Below are positions 33,983 to 45,905 of a stretch of DNA of 64,000 nt, piece by piece. The notes beneath the pieces are model-generated. The model saw only the letters and a list, made by a program, of their open reading frames with translations. It had not been told where the DNA came from and made no database searches. Numbering within the stretch: the stretch's first letter is position 1; each line of letters starts with the position of its first letter. Origin of the DNA: Tetrahymena thermophila SB210 (lineage: Eukaryota; Ciliophora; Oligohymenophorea; Hymenostomatida; Tetrahymenidae); assembly GCF_000189635.1 (NCBI RefSeq), contig NW_002476432.1:310001-374000 (forward strand). The letters run 5' to 3'. A program made the position numbers and the translations under genes.

Positions 33983-36307
33983 TCAATTTTACTAATAAAT
34001 TAATAAGGAAGATAATATTCTTTTGTCAATATTATCCAAATTTGATCTATTTTACTCACATTTCTTTAAGAAATCATTAATATATTATAATTACAATTCT
34101 TTTGATTATAGAATTTCATACTACTCTTTGAAATGATTTTCAGTTGCTTCCTCTTATTTATTTTAAGTAAATTTTTTAAGTAAAAAATTATAAATAAATA
34201 AATGAATTAGATAATACCTGATAAATAATTCAACTTTGAGTTTTCCTAATTTTTACTTTGTTTTTCTATGTCAATTCCAATTACTTATAATGCAGCAAGT
34301 TATTATTTATTTAAAATCATCATTATAGCTTTCTTTATTAACAAAATTTCTTTATAAAATGCATAATAATCTAAACTTTCATCTACTCGCTACTCGATTT
34401 CACTAATAATCTATTATTTTAATCCTTTAGATTATTAAAACTCTTTTTTCTTACACAACCTATCGCAATAACAAATTGTTAAATTATTTTACTTTAATCA
34501 TTAAAATTATATTTGAATGAAGATAAAAAATAAAGAATATAAATAAAAGTTTTAATTATTGAACTCAAAATGTAAGGTTTCATAGATTGAAATAAAAATT
34601 GGCTTACTTAAATTAAAAGAGCGTCTATTCAAGCTTTAGGTGAACTTATTTATCATTCAAATTAGAGAATATTTTATTTATTTGGTCATTTTATTATTTA
34701 ATATTCTTAGTCCCTCTTTCATAACATTCTAATTAATTTGATTAACTAGTTTTGTTTTTTCTATTTAAGCTATTAGGGGTTAAAGATACTCCGTTTACAA
34801 GCTTATTACTAGAATCTTTCATCAATAATTAGAATTATTGTTATTATTATTATTATTAAATATTTCTAATTCCACTTTGCGCATATTTTTTTAAATTTTG
34901 ATCAGACTTATTTAAATTTAGTCTAATCTAATAATCTGATTATTTGTCTTAATTAATTCTTAATGATTCTAAAAAATCATCTGGTTTTTAGATTTAAGTT
35001 TGTAACTCTTCTAACACTTAGTCTTAACATGTCTTTTATGTATCATTGCTAAGCTGTTATTAAAATAATTTTTTGCAAGATTTTGGTGATAAAGATGGAA
35101 TAAATATGCTTTTTTTATTGTCTTCATCATAATTACTATTTAATTTTTCTTCAGCTAACTCACCATGAACTATTTCATTTTATTAAGTTTAATTATTAAG
35201 ATTGAAAATTTTATTATGCTACATAATCTGTAAATATGTTCCTGAAAAGAAGTCTTTCATTAAAATAAAAAAAATGTCTCTTCTTATAATTTTTTATGCT
35301 AATTTCCTACAAAATGAGCCTAAAAGCAGTAAAATTGCTAATGTGCTATTACAAAGTGCTAAAACTTCTGTAAAAATTGGAAATTGTATGTTAAAGTAGG
35401 TTTAACTTTCATCTGCACCAATTACAATTTCACTTAAACATGCAAGGCCAATATCTGAAAATATTGTATTACGATCATAGGTATAAGTGAGGAGTGATTA
35501 TGATAATGGGGATGTAAAAGTTTGTTGATTTTAAACTATCAGGCCTTACTATACTGAAGTAACTTAGTTTTGAATTTTTAGCTCATTATACGTGAAAGAA
35601 TTAGCAGTATTCGTAAATACTTAACTTTTATATTACTACTGAATTTGGCTTGAAGTTATGTTAAATTAAGAAATTTATGTTTTCATTTAGAATCTAAAGG
35701 GAGAAAAGTTAATTAATTAATTTATTGCTTATTAGTCAGCACAATTAACTGGAATGTCAGTTTTTAAAAAATCAACATCTTAGCATTTATAAACCATTAA
35801 TTATATGTGAGAAAAAATATTTTGATGGTTGTTTAGAATTAGCTAAGGATTAGATAATTTGCTAAGATCAAAACAGCTCATTCCTTACAATTCTTGTCTT
35901 TAGCATTTAATAATATCTAAAGTTATATATGAATTGTTGGTATTACTAATAGAATTAGTATAATAAAAAATTGCTTTATAAATAAAATAAGTTTTATTTT
36001 ATTGGGCTTATAATTAACTTAAGTATTATCCACTTTAAATAGAGACAAAATCAAAACCAAACATTTCGTTGTTTAAATCAATATTAATCAAGCCTGGAAG
36101 GAAAGTTTGTTATCTGAATTTGGGATCCATCTATCCAGTAAAATATTGGTAGGATTAATGCACAAAATAAATGAGTGTTATTAAGATAATTGATATTGTT
36201 AAAATTGCACCTAAAACAGTCCTTTTTCTTAACCTTTATGTATTAGCGTTAAACTAAATAGACTCAGAGAAAATGTCAAAGTCTTTTAAATATTCTATTA
36301 TTTTCAT
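33983..36307 (-). CDS. Array copy 12: two-TM ectodomain protein, 703 aa
   Basis: Exon 1 is 34608-36307, exon 2 34218-34459, exon 3 33983-34152; stop TGA 33983-33985. Exon 1 was translated in full and is open. It lacks a stretch of roughly 10 residues in the tail before DKQSDYQIRL, as does copy 13, which marks a sub-branch. The ectodomain shows the variable patch YTNSISNTNNSYITL. The third Cys pair reads YKCQDVD and VNCADQQ. Confidence 0.87.
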
Positions 36308-36494
36308 TTAAATCTCTACTTATTTTTATATCAATTTTGTTTGCTTTTATTTTATTAATTAATTTACTAACAATTAAAGAAATTCAAAAGATTAGTTTAT
36401 AATATTAAATATTGTCTTTCAACTCAATATTAAAAAATAAACTGTTTGTTATCTTAGTTGAAAATAAATTTTAAAAATAGTAAAAATACAATAC

Positions 36495-36548
36495 ATTTCC
36501 TCTTCTGCTAATAATGATAACGAACTGACAGTTAACAATTAATAAAAA
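36495..36548 (-). promoter_or_regulatory. Conserved upstream block of array copy 12
   Basis: It lies about 190-240 nt upstream of the ATG. Plus-strand landmarks are TTTCCTCTTCTGC, AATAATGATAACGAACTGAC and GTTAACAATTAATAAAA. The R1 repeat starts immediately upstream of it. Confidence 0.4.
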
Positions 36549-36792
36549 TTAGGATTTTGATTTTGAGCTTTCTATAAAACTTACAAATTTGATTGGAATA
36601 TAATTCATATGTTTAAATGTGTAACCCCATCATATAGTTGAAAATACAGATTTCAAGCTTTTATTATCTCTTAAGTTTCCTTGAAACTAAATTCCTTCTA
36701 AAAAGTATTTCAGAACTAGTTGATTTTAAAATGAAAATTAAAAAATAGGGGAAAAGATTTTTAAAAAATTTTTTAAGCTAAACATATAGTCA
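36549..36792. repeat. Repeat R1
   Basis: Same landmarks as 33331-33561. It extends slightly further, to AAGCTAAACATATAGT. Confidence 0.75.
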
Positions 36793-36890
36793 AGTATTTT
36801 TTTTATGTTTTGATAATTTTTACAATTTAAATTTTTTATAATGCATAAATTAAATTCTAATAGTTAATTTTTAAATATTCATTTTTTCTT

Positions 36891-37070
36891 ATAAACAAAA
36901 AAACAAATATGAAAAATTTTGATAATAGGGTGGCGAATAACACTTTTTCCTATATTTTAAGCCTGATTTATTTTTTGTTGATCAAATTTTTAAATTCTTT
37001 AAAATAATTAAATTATTTTGATAATACAAAATAGTTAATGTTGGAGAGTTTTTTCAGTTAAGTTTACTTT
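36891..37070. repeat. Repeat R2
   Basis: Near-identical to 31265-31440, with GGGTGGCGAATAAC instead of GGGTGGCGGATAAC. Confidence 0.75.
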
Positions 37071-37304
37071 GCAATTATTTATTTCTTTAAAATATTTCTA
37101 TTAAATTTCATTTAATAACTTTCTTTAATATGTTTCATAAGTAAATTTATTCAAATTTAATAAAGTATTTTAAATATTTAAATCAAATTTTGACATCATT
37201 ATTTTTAGAAAAGCTTAGAATTTATCATTTAAAAAAATATTATGACAAAACAGAAATTATGCAATTTTACAATATTTATTTTTAAATAATATGAGCTAAA
37301 TTGA

Positions 37305-39656
37305 TCAATTTTATTAATGAATTAATAAGGAAGATAGTATTCTTTTGTCAATGTTATCCAAATTTGATCTATTTTACTCACATTTTTTTAAGAAATCATT
37401 AATATTTTATAATTACAATTCTTTTGATTAAAGAATTTTATACTACTCTTTGAAGTGATTTTCAGTTGCTTCCTCTTATTTATTTTAAGTAAATTTTTTA
37501 AGTAAAAAAAAATTATAAATAAATAAATGAATTAGATAATACCTGATAAATAATTCATCTTTGAGTTTTCCTAATTTTTACTTTGTTTTTCTATGTCAAT
37601 TCCAATTACTTATAATGCAGCAAGTTATTATTTATTTAAAATCATCATAATAGCTTTCTTAATTAACAAAATTTCTTTATAAAAGGAATAGTAATCTAAA
37701 CTTTCATCTATTCGCTACTCTATTTCATTAATAATCTATTATTTCAATCCTTTAGATTATTAATACTCTTTTTTCTTACAAAACCTATTGCAATAAAAAT
37801 TTTTTAAATTATTTTATTTTAATAATTAAAAGTATATTTGAATAATAAAGATAAAAATAAAGAATATAAATAAAATTTAACTCAAAAATTGAGGTTTCAT
37901 TAAATATTACTTACTGGTTGAAATAAAAATTGGCTTACTTAAATTAAAAGAGCGTCTATTCAAGCTTTAGATGAACTGATTTATCATTCAAATTTGAAAA
38001 TATTTTATTTATTTGCTCATTTTATTTTTTAATAACCTTAGTCCCTCTTTCTTAACTTTCTAATTAATTTGATTAACTAGTTTTGTTTTTTCTATTTAAG
38101 CTATTAGGGGTTAAAGATACTCCATTTACAAGCTTATTACTAGAATCTTTCATCAATAATTAGAATTATTGTTATTATTGTTGTTATTATTATTATTATT
38201 ATTATTAAATATTTCTAATTCCACTTTGTGCATAACTTTTTTAATTTTGATCAGACTTATTTAAATTTAGTCTAATCTAATAATCTGATTAGTTGTCTTA
38301 ATTACTTCTAAGTGATTCTAAAACATCATCTGGTTTTTAGATTTAAGTTTGTAACTCTTCCAACACGTAGTCTTAACATGTATTTTATGTATCATTGCTA
38401 AGCTGTTATTAAAATAATTTTTTGCAAGATTTTGGTGATAAAGATGGAATAAATATATCTTTCTTATTGTCTTCATCATAATTACTATTTAATTTTTCTT
38501 CAGCTTATTCATCATGAACTATATCATTTTATTAAGTTTAATTATTAAGGTTGACAATTTTATTATGCTACATAATACGCAAATATGTTCCTGAAAAGAA
38601 GTCCTTCATTAAGATAAAAAAAATGTCTCTTCTTATAATTTTTTATGCTAATTTCCTACAAAACGAGCCTAAAAGCAGTAAAATTGCTAATGTGCTATTA
38701 CAAAGTGCTAAAACTTCTGTAAAAATTGGAAATTGTATGTAAAATTAGGTTTAACTTTCATCTACACCAATTGAAATTTCACTTATATATGCAAGACCGG
38801 TATCTTTAAAAAATGTATTATGATCATAGATAGAAGTGAGGACTGATTATGATAATGGGGATGAAAAAGCTTGTTAATGTTAAACTATTAGACCTTACTA
38901 TACTGAAGTAACTTAGTTTTGAATTTTTAGCTCATTATACGTGAGAGAATTTGCAGAATTCGTAAATATTTAACTTTTGTATTACTACTCAATTTGACTT
39001 GAAGTTATGTTAAATTAAGAAATTTATGTTTTCATTTAGAGTCTAAAGGGAGAAAAGCCAATGAATTAATCTATTTCTTATTAGTCAGCACAATTAACTG
39101 GGATGTCAGTTTTTTAAAAATCAACATCTTAGCATTTATAAACCATTAATGAAACGTAAGAAAAAATATTTTGATTGTTGTTTCTAACTAGCTAAGGATT
39201 AGATAATTTGCTAAAATCAAAGCAGCTCATTCCTTACAATTCTTGTCTTTAGCATTTAATTATATCTAAAGATACATATGAATTACTGGTATTACTAGTA
39301 GAATTAGCATATATAAAAATTGCTTTAAAAACAAAATACGTTTTATTTTATTGGGCCTATAATTAACTTAAGTATTATCCACTTTTAATAGAGACAAAAT
39401 CAAAACCAAACATTTCGTTGTTTAAATCAATATTAATCTAGTCAATAACGAAAGATTGCTATCTGAATTTTGGATCCATCTATCCAGTAAAATATTGATG
39501 GGATTAATACACAAAGTAAATGAGTGTTATTAAGATAATTGATATTGTTAAAATTGCACCTAAGACAGTCCTTTTTCTTAACCTTTATCTATTAGCATTA
39601 AACTAAATTGACTCGGAGAAAATGTCAAAATCTTTTAAAAATTCTCTCATTTTCAT
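37305..39656 (-). CDS. Array copy 13: two-TM ectodomain protein, 709 aa, longest poly-Gln
   Basis: Exon 1 is 37939-39656, exon 2 37543-37784, exon 3 37305-37474; stop TGA 37305-37307. Exon 1 was translated throughout and is open. The tail has about 14 consecutive Gln codons, mostly TAA (plus-strand TTA/TTG repeat at about 38166-38208), the longest in the array. The Cys after the third ectodomain motif is replaced by Tyr (GLAYIS). Sister of copy 12 by the shared tail deletion. Confidence 0.87.
38166..38208. repeat. Coding TTA/TTG microsatellite (poly-Gln of copy 13)
   Basis: Fourteen trinucleotide units, TTA or TTG on the plus strand, read as TAA/CAA glutamine codons on the minus strand. The corresponding run is clearly shorter in every other copy. 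Confidence 0.8.
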
Positions 39657-40241
39657 TTAAATCTCTACTTATTTTTAAATCAATTTTGTTTGCTTTTATT
39701 TTATTAATTAATTTACTAACAATTAAAGAAATTCAAAAGATTAGTTTTTTATATCAAATATTGTCTTTCAACTCAATATTAAAAAAAAACTGTTTGTTAT
39801 CTTTGTTGAAAATAAATTTTAAAAATAGTAAACTCAACACATTTCCTCTTCTGCTAATAATGATAATGAACTGACAGTTAAAAATTAATAAAAATTAGGA
39901 TTTTATTGTTTGTGAGCTTTCTATTAAACCTACAAATTTTATTAGGGTATTATTCATATGCTTAGATGTGTAACACCATTATATAGTTGAAAATACAGAT
40001 TTCAAGCTTTTATTTTCTCTTAAGTTTCCTTTAAACTAAATTCCTTCTAAAAAGTATTTCAGAAGCAGCTGATTTTAAAATGATAATTAAAATAGGGGAA
40101 AAGATTTTAAAAAAATTTTTTAAGCTAAACATATAGTAGTGTGTGTCTTAGAATTTATTATTTAAAAAAATATTATGACAAAACATAAATTATGCAATTT
40201 TACAATATATAATTTTAAATTATATGAGCTAAATTAATTGA
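39657..40241. other. Spacer between array copies 13 and 14 with repeat R1
   Basis: It holds the 5' flank of copy 13 with the conserved upstream block (about 39840-39880) and R1 at about 39894-40148. No R2, and no gene. Confidence 0.5.
39894..40148. repeat. Repeat R1
   Basis: Same landmarks; here AACACCATTATATAGT replaces AACCCCATCATATAGT. It ends AAGCTAAACATATAGTAGTG. Confidence 0.7.
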
Positions 40242-41985
40242 TCAATTTTACTAATAAATTAATAAAGAAGATAATATTCTTTTGTCAATATTATCCAAAT
40301 TTGATCTATTATACTCATTTTTTTTTTTAAATCATTAATATTTATAATTGCAATTCTTTTGATTAAAGAATTTCATACTGCTCCTTGAAGTGATTTTCAG
40401 TTGCTTCCTCTTATTTTAATAAGTATATTTTGTTTAATAAAAAATTATTAATAAATGAATTAGATAATACCTGATAAATAATTCCTCTTTGAATTTTCCT
40501 AATTTTTACTCTGTCTTTCAATATCAATCCCAATTACTTATAATGCAGCCAATTATTATTTATTTAAAATCATCATAATAGCTTTCTTTATTAACAAAAT
40601 TTCTTTATAAAATGCATAATAATCTAAAATTTCATCTACTCACTAGTCAATTTCACTAATAATCTATTATTTCAATCCTTTAGATTATTAAAACTCTTTT
40701 TTCTTACACAACCTATCGCAATAACAATTTATTAAATTATTTTACTTTAATCATTAAAAGTATGTTTGATGAAAGATAAATAAATAAAACAAAGAATATA
40801 AATAAAGTTTTAAATATTGAAATCGAAAATTGAGGTTTCATTAATATTATGAAATAAAAATTGGCTAACTTAAATTAAAAGAGCGTCTATTCAAGCTTTA
40901 GATGAACTGATTTATCATTCAAATTAGAAAATATTTTATTTACTTGCTCATTTTATTTTTTAATATTCTTAGTCTCTCTTTCTTAAGTTTCTAATTAATT
41001 TGATTAACTCATTTTCTTTTTTCTATTTATGCTATTAGGGGTTAAAGACACTCCGTTTACAAGCTTGTTATTAGAATCTTTCATAAATAATTAGAATTAT
41101 TGTTATTATTAAATATTTCTAATTCCACTTTGTGCATATTTTTTTAAATTTTGATCAGACTTATTTAAATTTAGTCTAATTTAATAATCTTATTATTTGT
41201 CTAAGTTGGTTTAATTGTTTATTATGTTGTCTTAATTAATTCTTAATGATTCTAAAAAATCATCTGGTTTTTAGATTTCAGTTTTTAACTCTTCTAACAC
41301 TTAGTATTAACATGTATTTTATGTATCATTGCTAAGCTGTTATTAAAATTATTTTTTGCAAGATTTTGGTGATAAAGATGGAATAAATATGTCTTTTTTA
41401 TTGTCCTCATCATAATTAAATTTTAATTTTTCTTCAACCTATTCACCATGGACTATTTCATTTTATTATGTTTAATTATTGAGATTGACAATTTTATTAT
41501 GCTACATAATCTGTTAATATGTACCTGATAAGAAGTCCTTCATTAAGATCAAAAAAATGTCTCTTCTAATAAATTTTTATGCTAATTTCCTACAAAACGA
41601 GCCTAAAAGTAGTAAAATTGCTAATGTACTATTACAAAGCGCTAAAACTTCTGTAAAAATTGGAAATTGTATGTTAATGTAGGTTTAACTTTCATCTGCA
41701 GCAATTACAATTTAACTTATACTTGCATTACCAGAGTCTTAAAAATATGCATCACAATCATAGGTATAAGTGGTGAGTGAATATGATAATGGGATGAATA
41801 AGTTTATTAACGCTAAGCTATCAGACCTTACTATACTGAAGTAACTTAGTTTTGAATTCTGAATTCATTATATGTGAGACAATTAGCAGTATTGGCGAAT
41901 AATTAAATTTTATATTACTATTAGCGTTAAACTAAATAGACTCAGAGAAAATGTCAAAGTCTTTTAAATATTCTATCATTTTCAT
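40242..41985 (-). pseudogene. Array copy 14: transmembrane gene with internal deletion of TM1 and half the ectodomain
   Basis: The first 22 codons (ATG 41985 ... FNAN) are normal. At about 41919 they join mid-ectodomain sequence out of frame, so TGA follows at 41821-41823 (54 residues). TM2 and tail remain. The intron 1 donor is GTTAGCC rather than GTAAGCC. Exon 3 (40242-40409) is 168 nt instead of 170 because of changes in a T-run. Roughly 0.6 kb is missing compared with copy 12. It is dead, and independent of the copy 11 deletion because the breakpoints differ. Confidence 0.8.
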
Positions 41986-43010
41986 TTAAATTTCTACTTA
42001 TTTTTAAATCTATTTTGTTTGCTTTTATTTTATTAATTTATTTACAAACAATTAAAGAAATTCAAAAGATTAGTTTTTTATATCAAATATTGTCTTTCAA
42101 CTCAATATTAAAAAACAAACTGTTTGTTATCTTAGTTGAAAATTTTTTAAAAATATTAAAAACTCAATACATTTCCTCTTCTGCTCATAATGATAATGAA
42201 CTAACAGTCAACAATTAATAAAAATTAGTATTTTGATTGTGAGCTTACTATAAAACTTACAAATTTTATATGTTTAGATGTGTAACCCCATCATATAGTT
42301 GAAATTACAGATTTCAAGCTTTTATTTTCTCTTAAGTTTCCTTTAAACTAAATTCATTCTGAAAAGTATTTCAGAAACAACTGATTTTAAAATGAAAATT
42401 AAAAAATAGGGGAAAACATTTTTTTTAAAATTTTTTAAGCTAAACATATAGTCGTGTGTGTCTACAGATTTATGGACAGATACTAATAATTAAAAATATA
42501 TTTACTTAGTAAAAATTTCTTAAATTTAATATAATGAATGCATAACTCAATTGAGATCCTTAATTTGTTGAATCAGAAATTAATATAAAACAATCACATT
42601 GTGAGTATTGAAAAATAAAAAAATAAATATGGTCTTATCTTTCAAAATTTATAATTTTTTTTTGAAAAATTTGGCATCACCTATGAATGAGTACAACAAC
42701 TAGCAAAAGGCTATTTAGTTTATATGTTTATTATAATCTGACTGAGAAATAGTTTGCTTGTTTGTTACACGATAATCTAGAATAATTAACTTTTTTTTTA
42801 AAAAAACTTCCCATATTTTGTTTAAAACTAAAATTGAAAAAATATACCTTGTTCTACGATTATTTATTATTTATTTAAATTTATTTTTTATATTTTTTTG
42901 ATAATTAATCCATTAATTTTAGAATACCTTAGGACAATAAAAAATTTTAAGATAAAACATAAATTAGGTAATTAATTTTACAATACTTAATTTTATATAA
43001 TTTCTTTTGA
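41986..43010. other. Spacer between array copies 14 and 15 with repeat R1 and unique DNA
   Basis: R1 lies at about 42224-42463. Sequence from 42464 to 42900 has no counterpart elsewhere in the window that I can see, and no gene. Confidence 0.5.
42224..42463. repeat. Repeat R1
   Basis: Same landmarks as at 33.3 kb, with a short internal deletion after ACAAATTTTAT. It ends AACATATAGTCGTGTGTGTC, close to the 39.9 kb copy. Confidence 0.7.
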
Positions 43011-45371
43011 TCAATTTTACTAATAAATTAATAAGGAAGACAATATTCTTTTGTCAATATTATCCAAATTTGATCTATCATGCTCACATTTTTTTAAGAA
43101 ATCATTAATATATTATAACTATAAATCTTTTGATTATAGAATTTCATACTGCTCTTTGAAATGATTTTCTGTTGCTTCCTCTGATTTATTTTAAGTAAAT
43201 TTTTTTAATAAAAAAATATAAATAAATAAATCAATCAATTAAATAATACCTGATAAATAATTCATCTTTATGTTTTCCTAATTTTTACTTTGTTTTTCCA
43301 AATCAATTCCAATTATTTATAAAGCAGCAAATTATTGCTTATTTAAAATCATCATAATAGCTTTCTTTATTAACAAAATTTCTTTGTAAAAGGCATAATA
43401 ATCTAAACTTTCATCTATTCGCTACTCAATTTCACTAATAATCTATTTTTTCAGTCCTTTAGATTATAAAAACTCTTTTTTCTTGTACAACCTATCACAA
43501 TAATAATTTATTAAATTAATTTAAATTAATTACTAAAACATTATTTGAACAAAAATAAATAAAATAAAGAATGTAAATAAAAGATTTCATTATTGAACTA
43601 AAAAATTGAGATTTCATTTAAAATTATTAATGAAAATAAAATTGTTTTACTTAAATTAAAAGAGAATTTATTCAATCTTTTGATGAACTGATCTATCATT
43701 CAAATCTAAAAAAAATTTATTTATTTGCTCGTTCTGTCTTTTAATATTCTTAGTCTCTCTTTCTGAAGTTTCTAATTAATTTGATTAACTCATTTAAGCT
43801 TATCTATTTAAGCGTTTAGGGGTTATAGATACTCCATTTACAAGGTTATCATTAGAATCTTTCATAAATAATTGGAATTATTATTGTTACTAAATACTTC
43901 TAATTCCACTTTGCGCATATTTTTTTTAATTTTGATCAGACTTATTAAAATTTAGTCTAATCTAATAATCTGATTATTTATCGAAGTTAGTTTACTTGCT
44001 TATTATCTTGCTTTAATTAATTCTTAATGATTCTAAAATTTCATCTGGTTTTTAAATTTAAGTTCTTAACTCCTCTTATACTTAGTCTTAACATGTATTT
44101 TATGTATCATTGCTTAGATGTTATTAAAATTATTATCTGCAAGATTTAGGAGTTAAAGATGGAATAAATATATCTTATTTATTGTCTTCATCATAATTTT
44201 TATTTAATTTTTCTTCAGCTTATTCATCAAGGGCAATTTCATTTTATTAAGTTTAATCATTAATGCTGATAATTTTATTATGCTACATGATCTATAAATA
44301 TGTCCCTGAAAAGAAGTCCTTCATTAAGATCAAAAACATGTCTCTTCTAATAAATTTTTATGCTACTTTCCTACAAAACGACCCTAAAAGAAGTAGCATT
44401 GCTAATGTGCTATTGCAAAGCGCTAAAACCTCTGTAAAAATTGGAAATTGTATCTGAAATTAGGTTTAGCTTTCATCTAAACCAATTACAATTTCACTTA
44501 AAGCTTTAAGACCAGTGTCTTATATAATTTAGTTACGATCATAGGAATAAGTGACAATTTATTATGATAATGGAGATGAGAAAGTTTGTTAATCTTAAAT
44601 TATCAGACCTTACTAAACTGAAGTAATTTAGTTTTGAATTTTTAACTCATTATACATGAAAATATTAGCAGTATTCACGAAAACTTAACTTTTATATTAC
44701 TACTAAATTTGACTTGAAGTTATGTTAAATTAAGAAATTTATGTTTTTATTTATAATTTAAAAGCAGAATAGTTAATTAATTAACTTATAATTTATTCGT
44801 CTGCACAATTATCTGGAACTGAAGTCTTAATTGAATCAACATCTTAGCATCTATAAACAAATAGTTATATGTAAGATAAAATGCTCTGATTGTCTTTTAG
44901 AACTAGCTAAGGATTAGATAATTTGCTAAAATCTAAGCAGTTCATTCCTTACAACTCTTATCTTTAGCATTTAATTATATCTAAAGGTACATTTAAATTG
45001 TCGTTTTTATTTTTAGAATTGGTAAATGCAAAATTTGCGAAGAAAACAAAATATGTTTTATTTTATTGGGCCTATAATTAACTTAAATATTATCCACTTT
45101 AAACAGAGAAAAAATCAAAACCAAATATTTCATTACTTAAATCAATAGTAATCTAGTCAGAAATGAAAGTTTGTTATCTGAATTTTGGGTCCATCTATCC
45201 AGTAAAATATTGGTAGGATTGATACACAAAATAAAACAGAGTTATTAAGATAATTGATATTGTTAAAGTTGCACCTAAAATAGTCCTTTTTCTTAACCTT
45301 TATCTATTCGCGTTAAACTAAATAGACTCGGAGAAAATGTCAAAATCTTTTAAAAATTCTATTATTTACAT
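43011..45371 (-). CDS. Array copy 15: two-TM ectodomain protein, 710 aa
   Basis: Exon 1 is 43651-45371, exon 2 43250-43491, exon 3 43011-43180; stop TGA 43011-43013. Exon 1 was read through without TGA. The second codon is TAA (Gln) where other copies have AAA/AGA, so a standard-code reader would see a stop right after the ATG. The intron 1 donor context is GTAAAACA and the intron 2 donor GTATTATT. One ectodomain Cys (codon 290 region) is Ala (GLKALS). Otherwise the family pattern is kept. Confidence 0.86.
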
Positions 45372-45905
45372 TTAAATCTCTACCTATTTTTATGTAAATT
45401 TTGTTTGCTTCTACTTTTTTACTAATTTACTAACAAATTTAAAAATTCTAATGATTAAATAAACAATTATGGCAGTTGAAAATAAATTTAAAAGTAATAA
45501 TAACACAATATATGCTCTCTTTTACAAATAACAATAATAAATTTACTAGTTAAGAAAATTTGAATAAATTCATATATTATAATTGGATTTACTGTATATT
45601 ATTATTTAAACATAATAAAATTTATATGGTATTCTGTCAAATAAAAATTCAGAGAAAAGCCCCTCAATTTTTAATTTCTATTTAATTTTTAAATTTTTCT
45701 TTAAAATGTTTCATATGTACATTAAATTAAATTCAAATTTAATAAATTATTTTAAATATTAAAAACTTTAATCTAACATAATTAATTTTGGCATCATTAT
45801 TTTAGAATAGCTTAGAATTTATTATTTAAAAAAATATTATGACAAAACAAAAATTAAACAATTTTACAATATTTAATTTTAAATTATATGAGCTAAATTA
45901 ATTGA
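45372..45905. other. Intergenic spacer between array copies 15 and 16
   Basis: 5' flank of copy 15 with a degenerate upstream block near 45510-45540. No R1, R2 or gene. Confidence 0.45.

Larger units (their letters stand above)
36308..37304. other. Spacer between array copies 12 and 13 with upstream block, R1 and R2
   Basis: The conserved upstream block is at 36495-36548, R1 at about 36549-36792 and R2 at about 36891-37070. Between R1 and R2 lies about 100 bp of unique AT-rich sequence that is absent at 33.56 kb. No gene. Confidence 0.55.
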
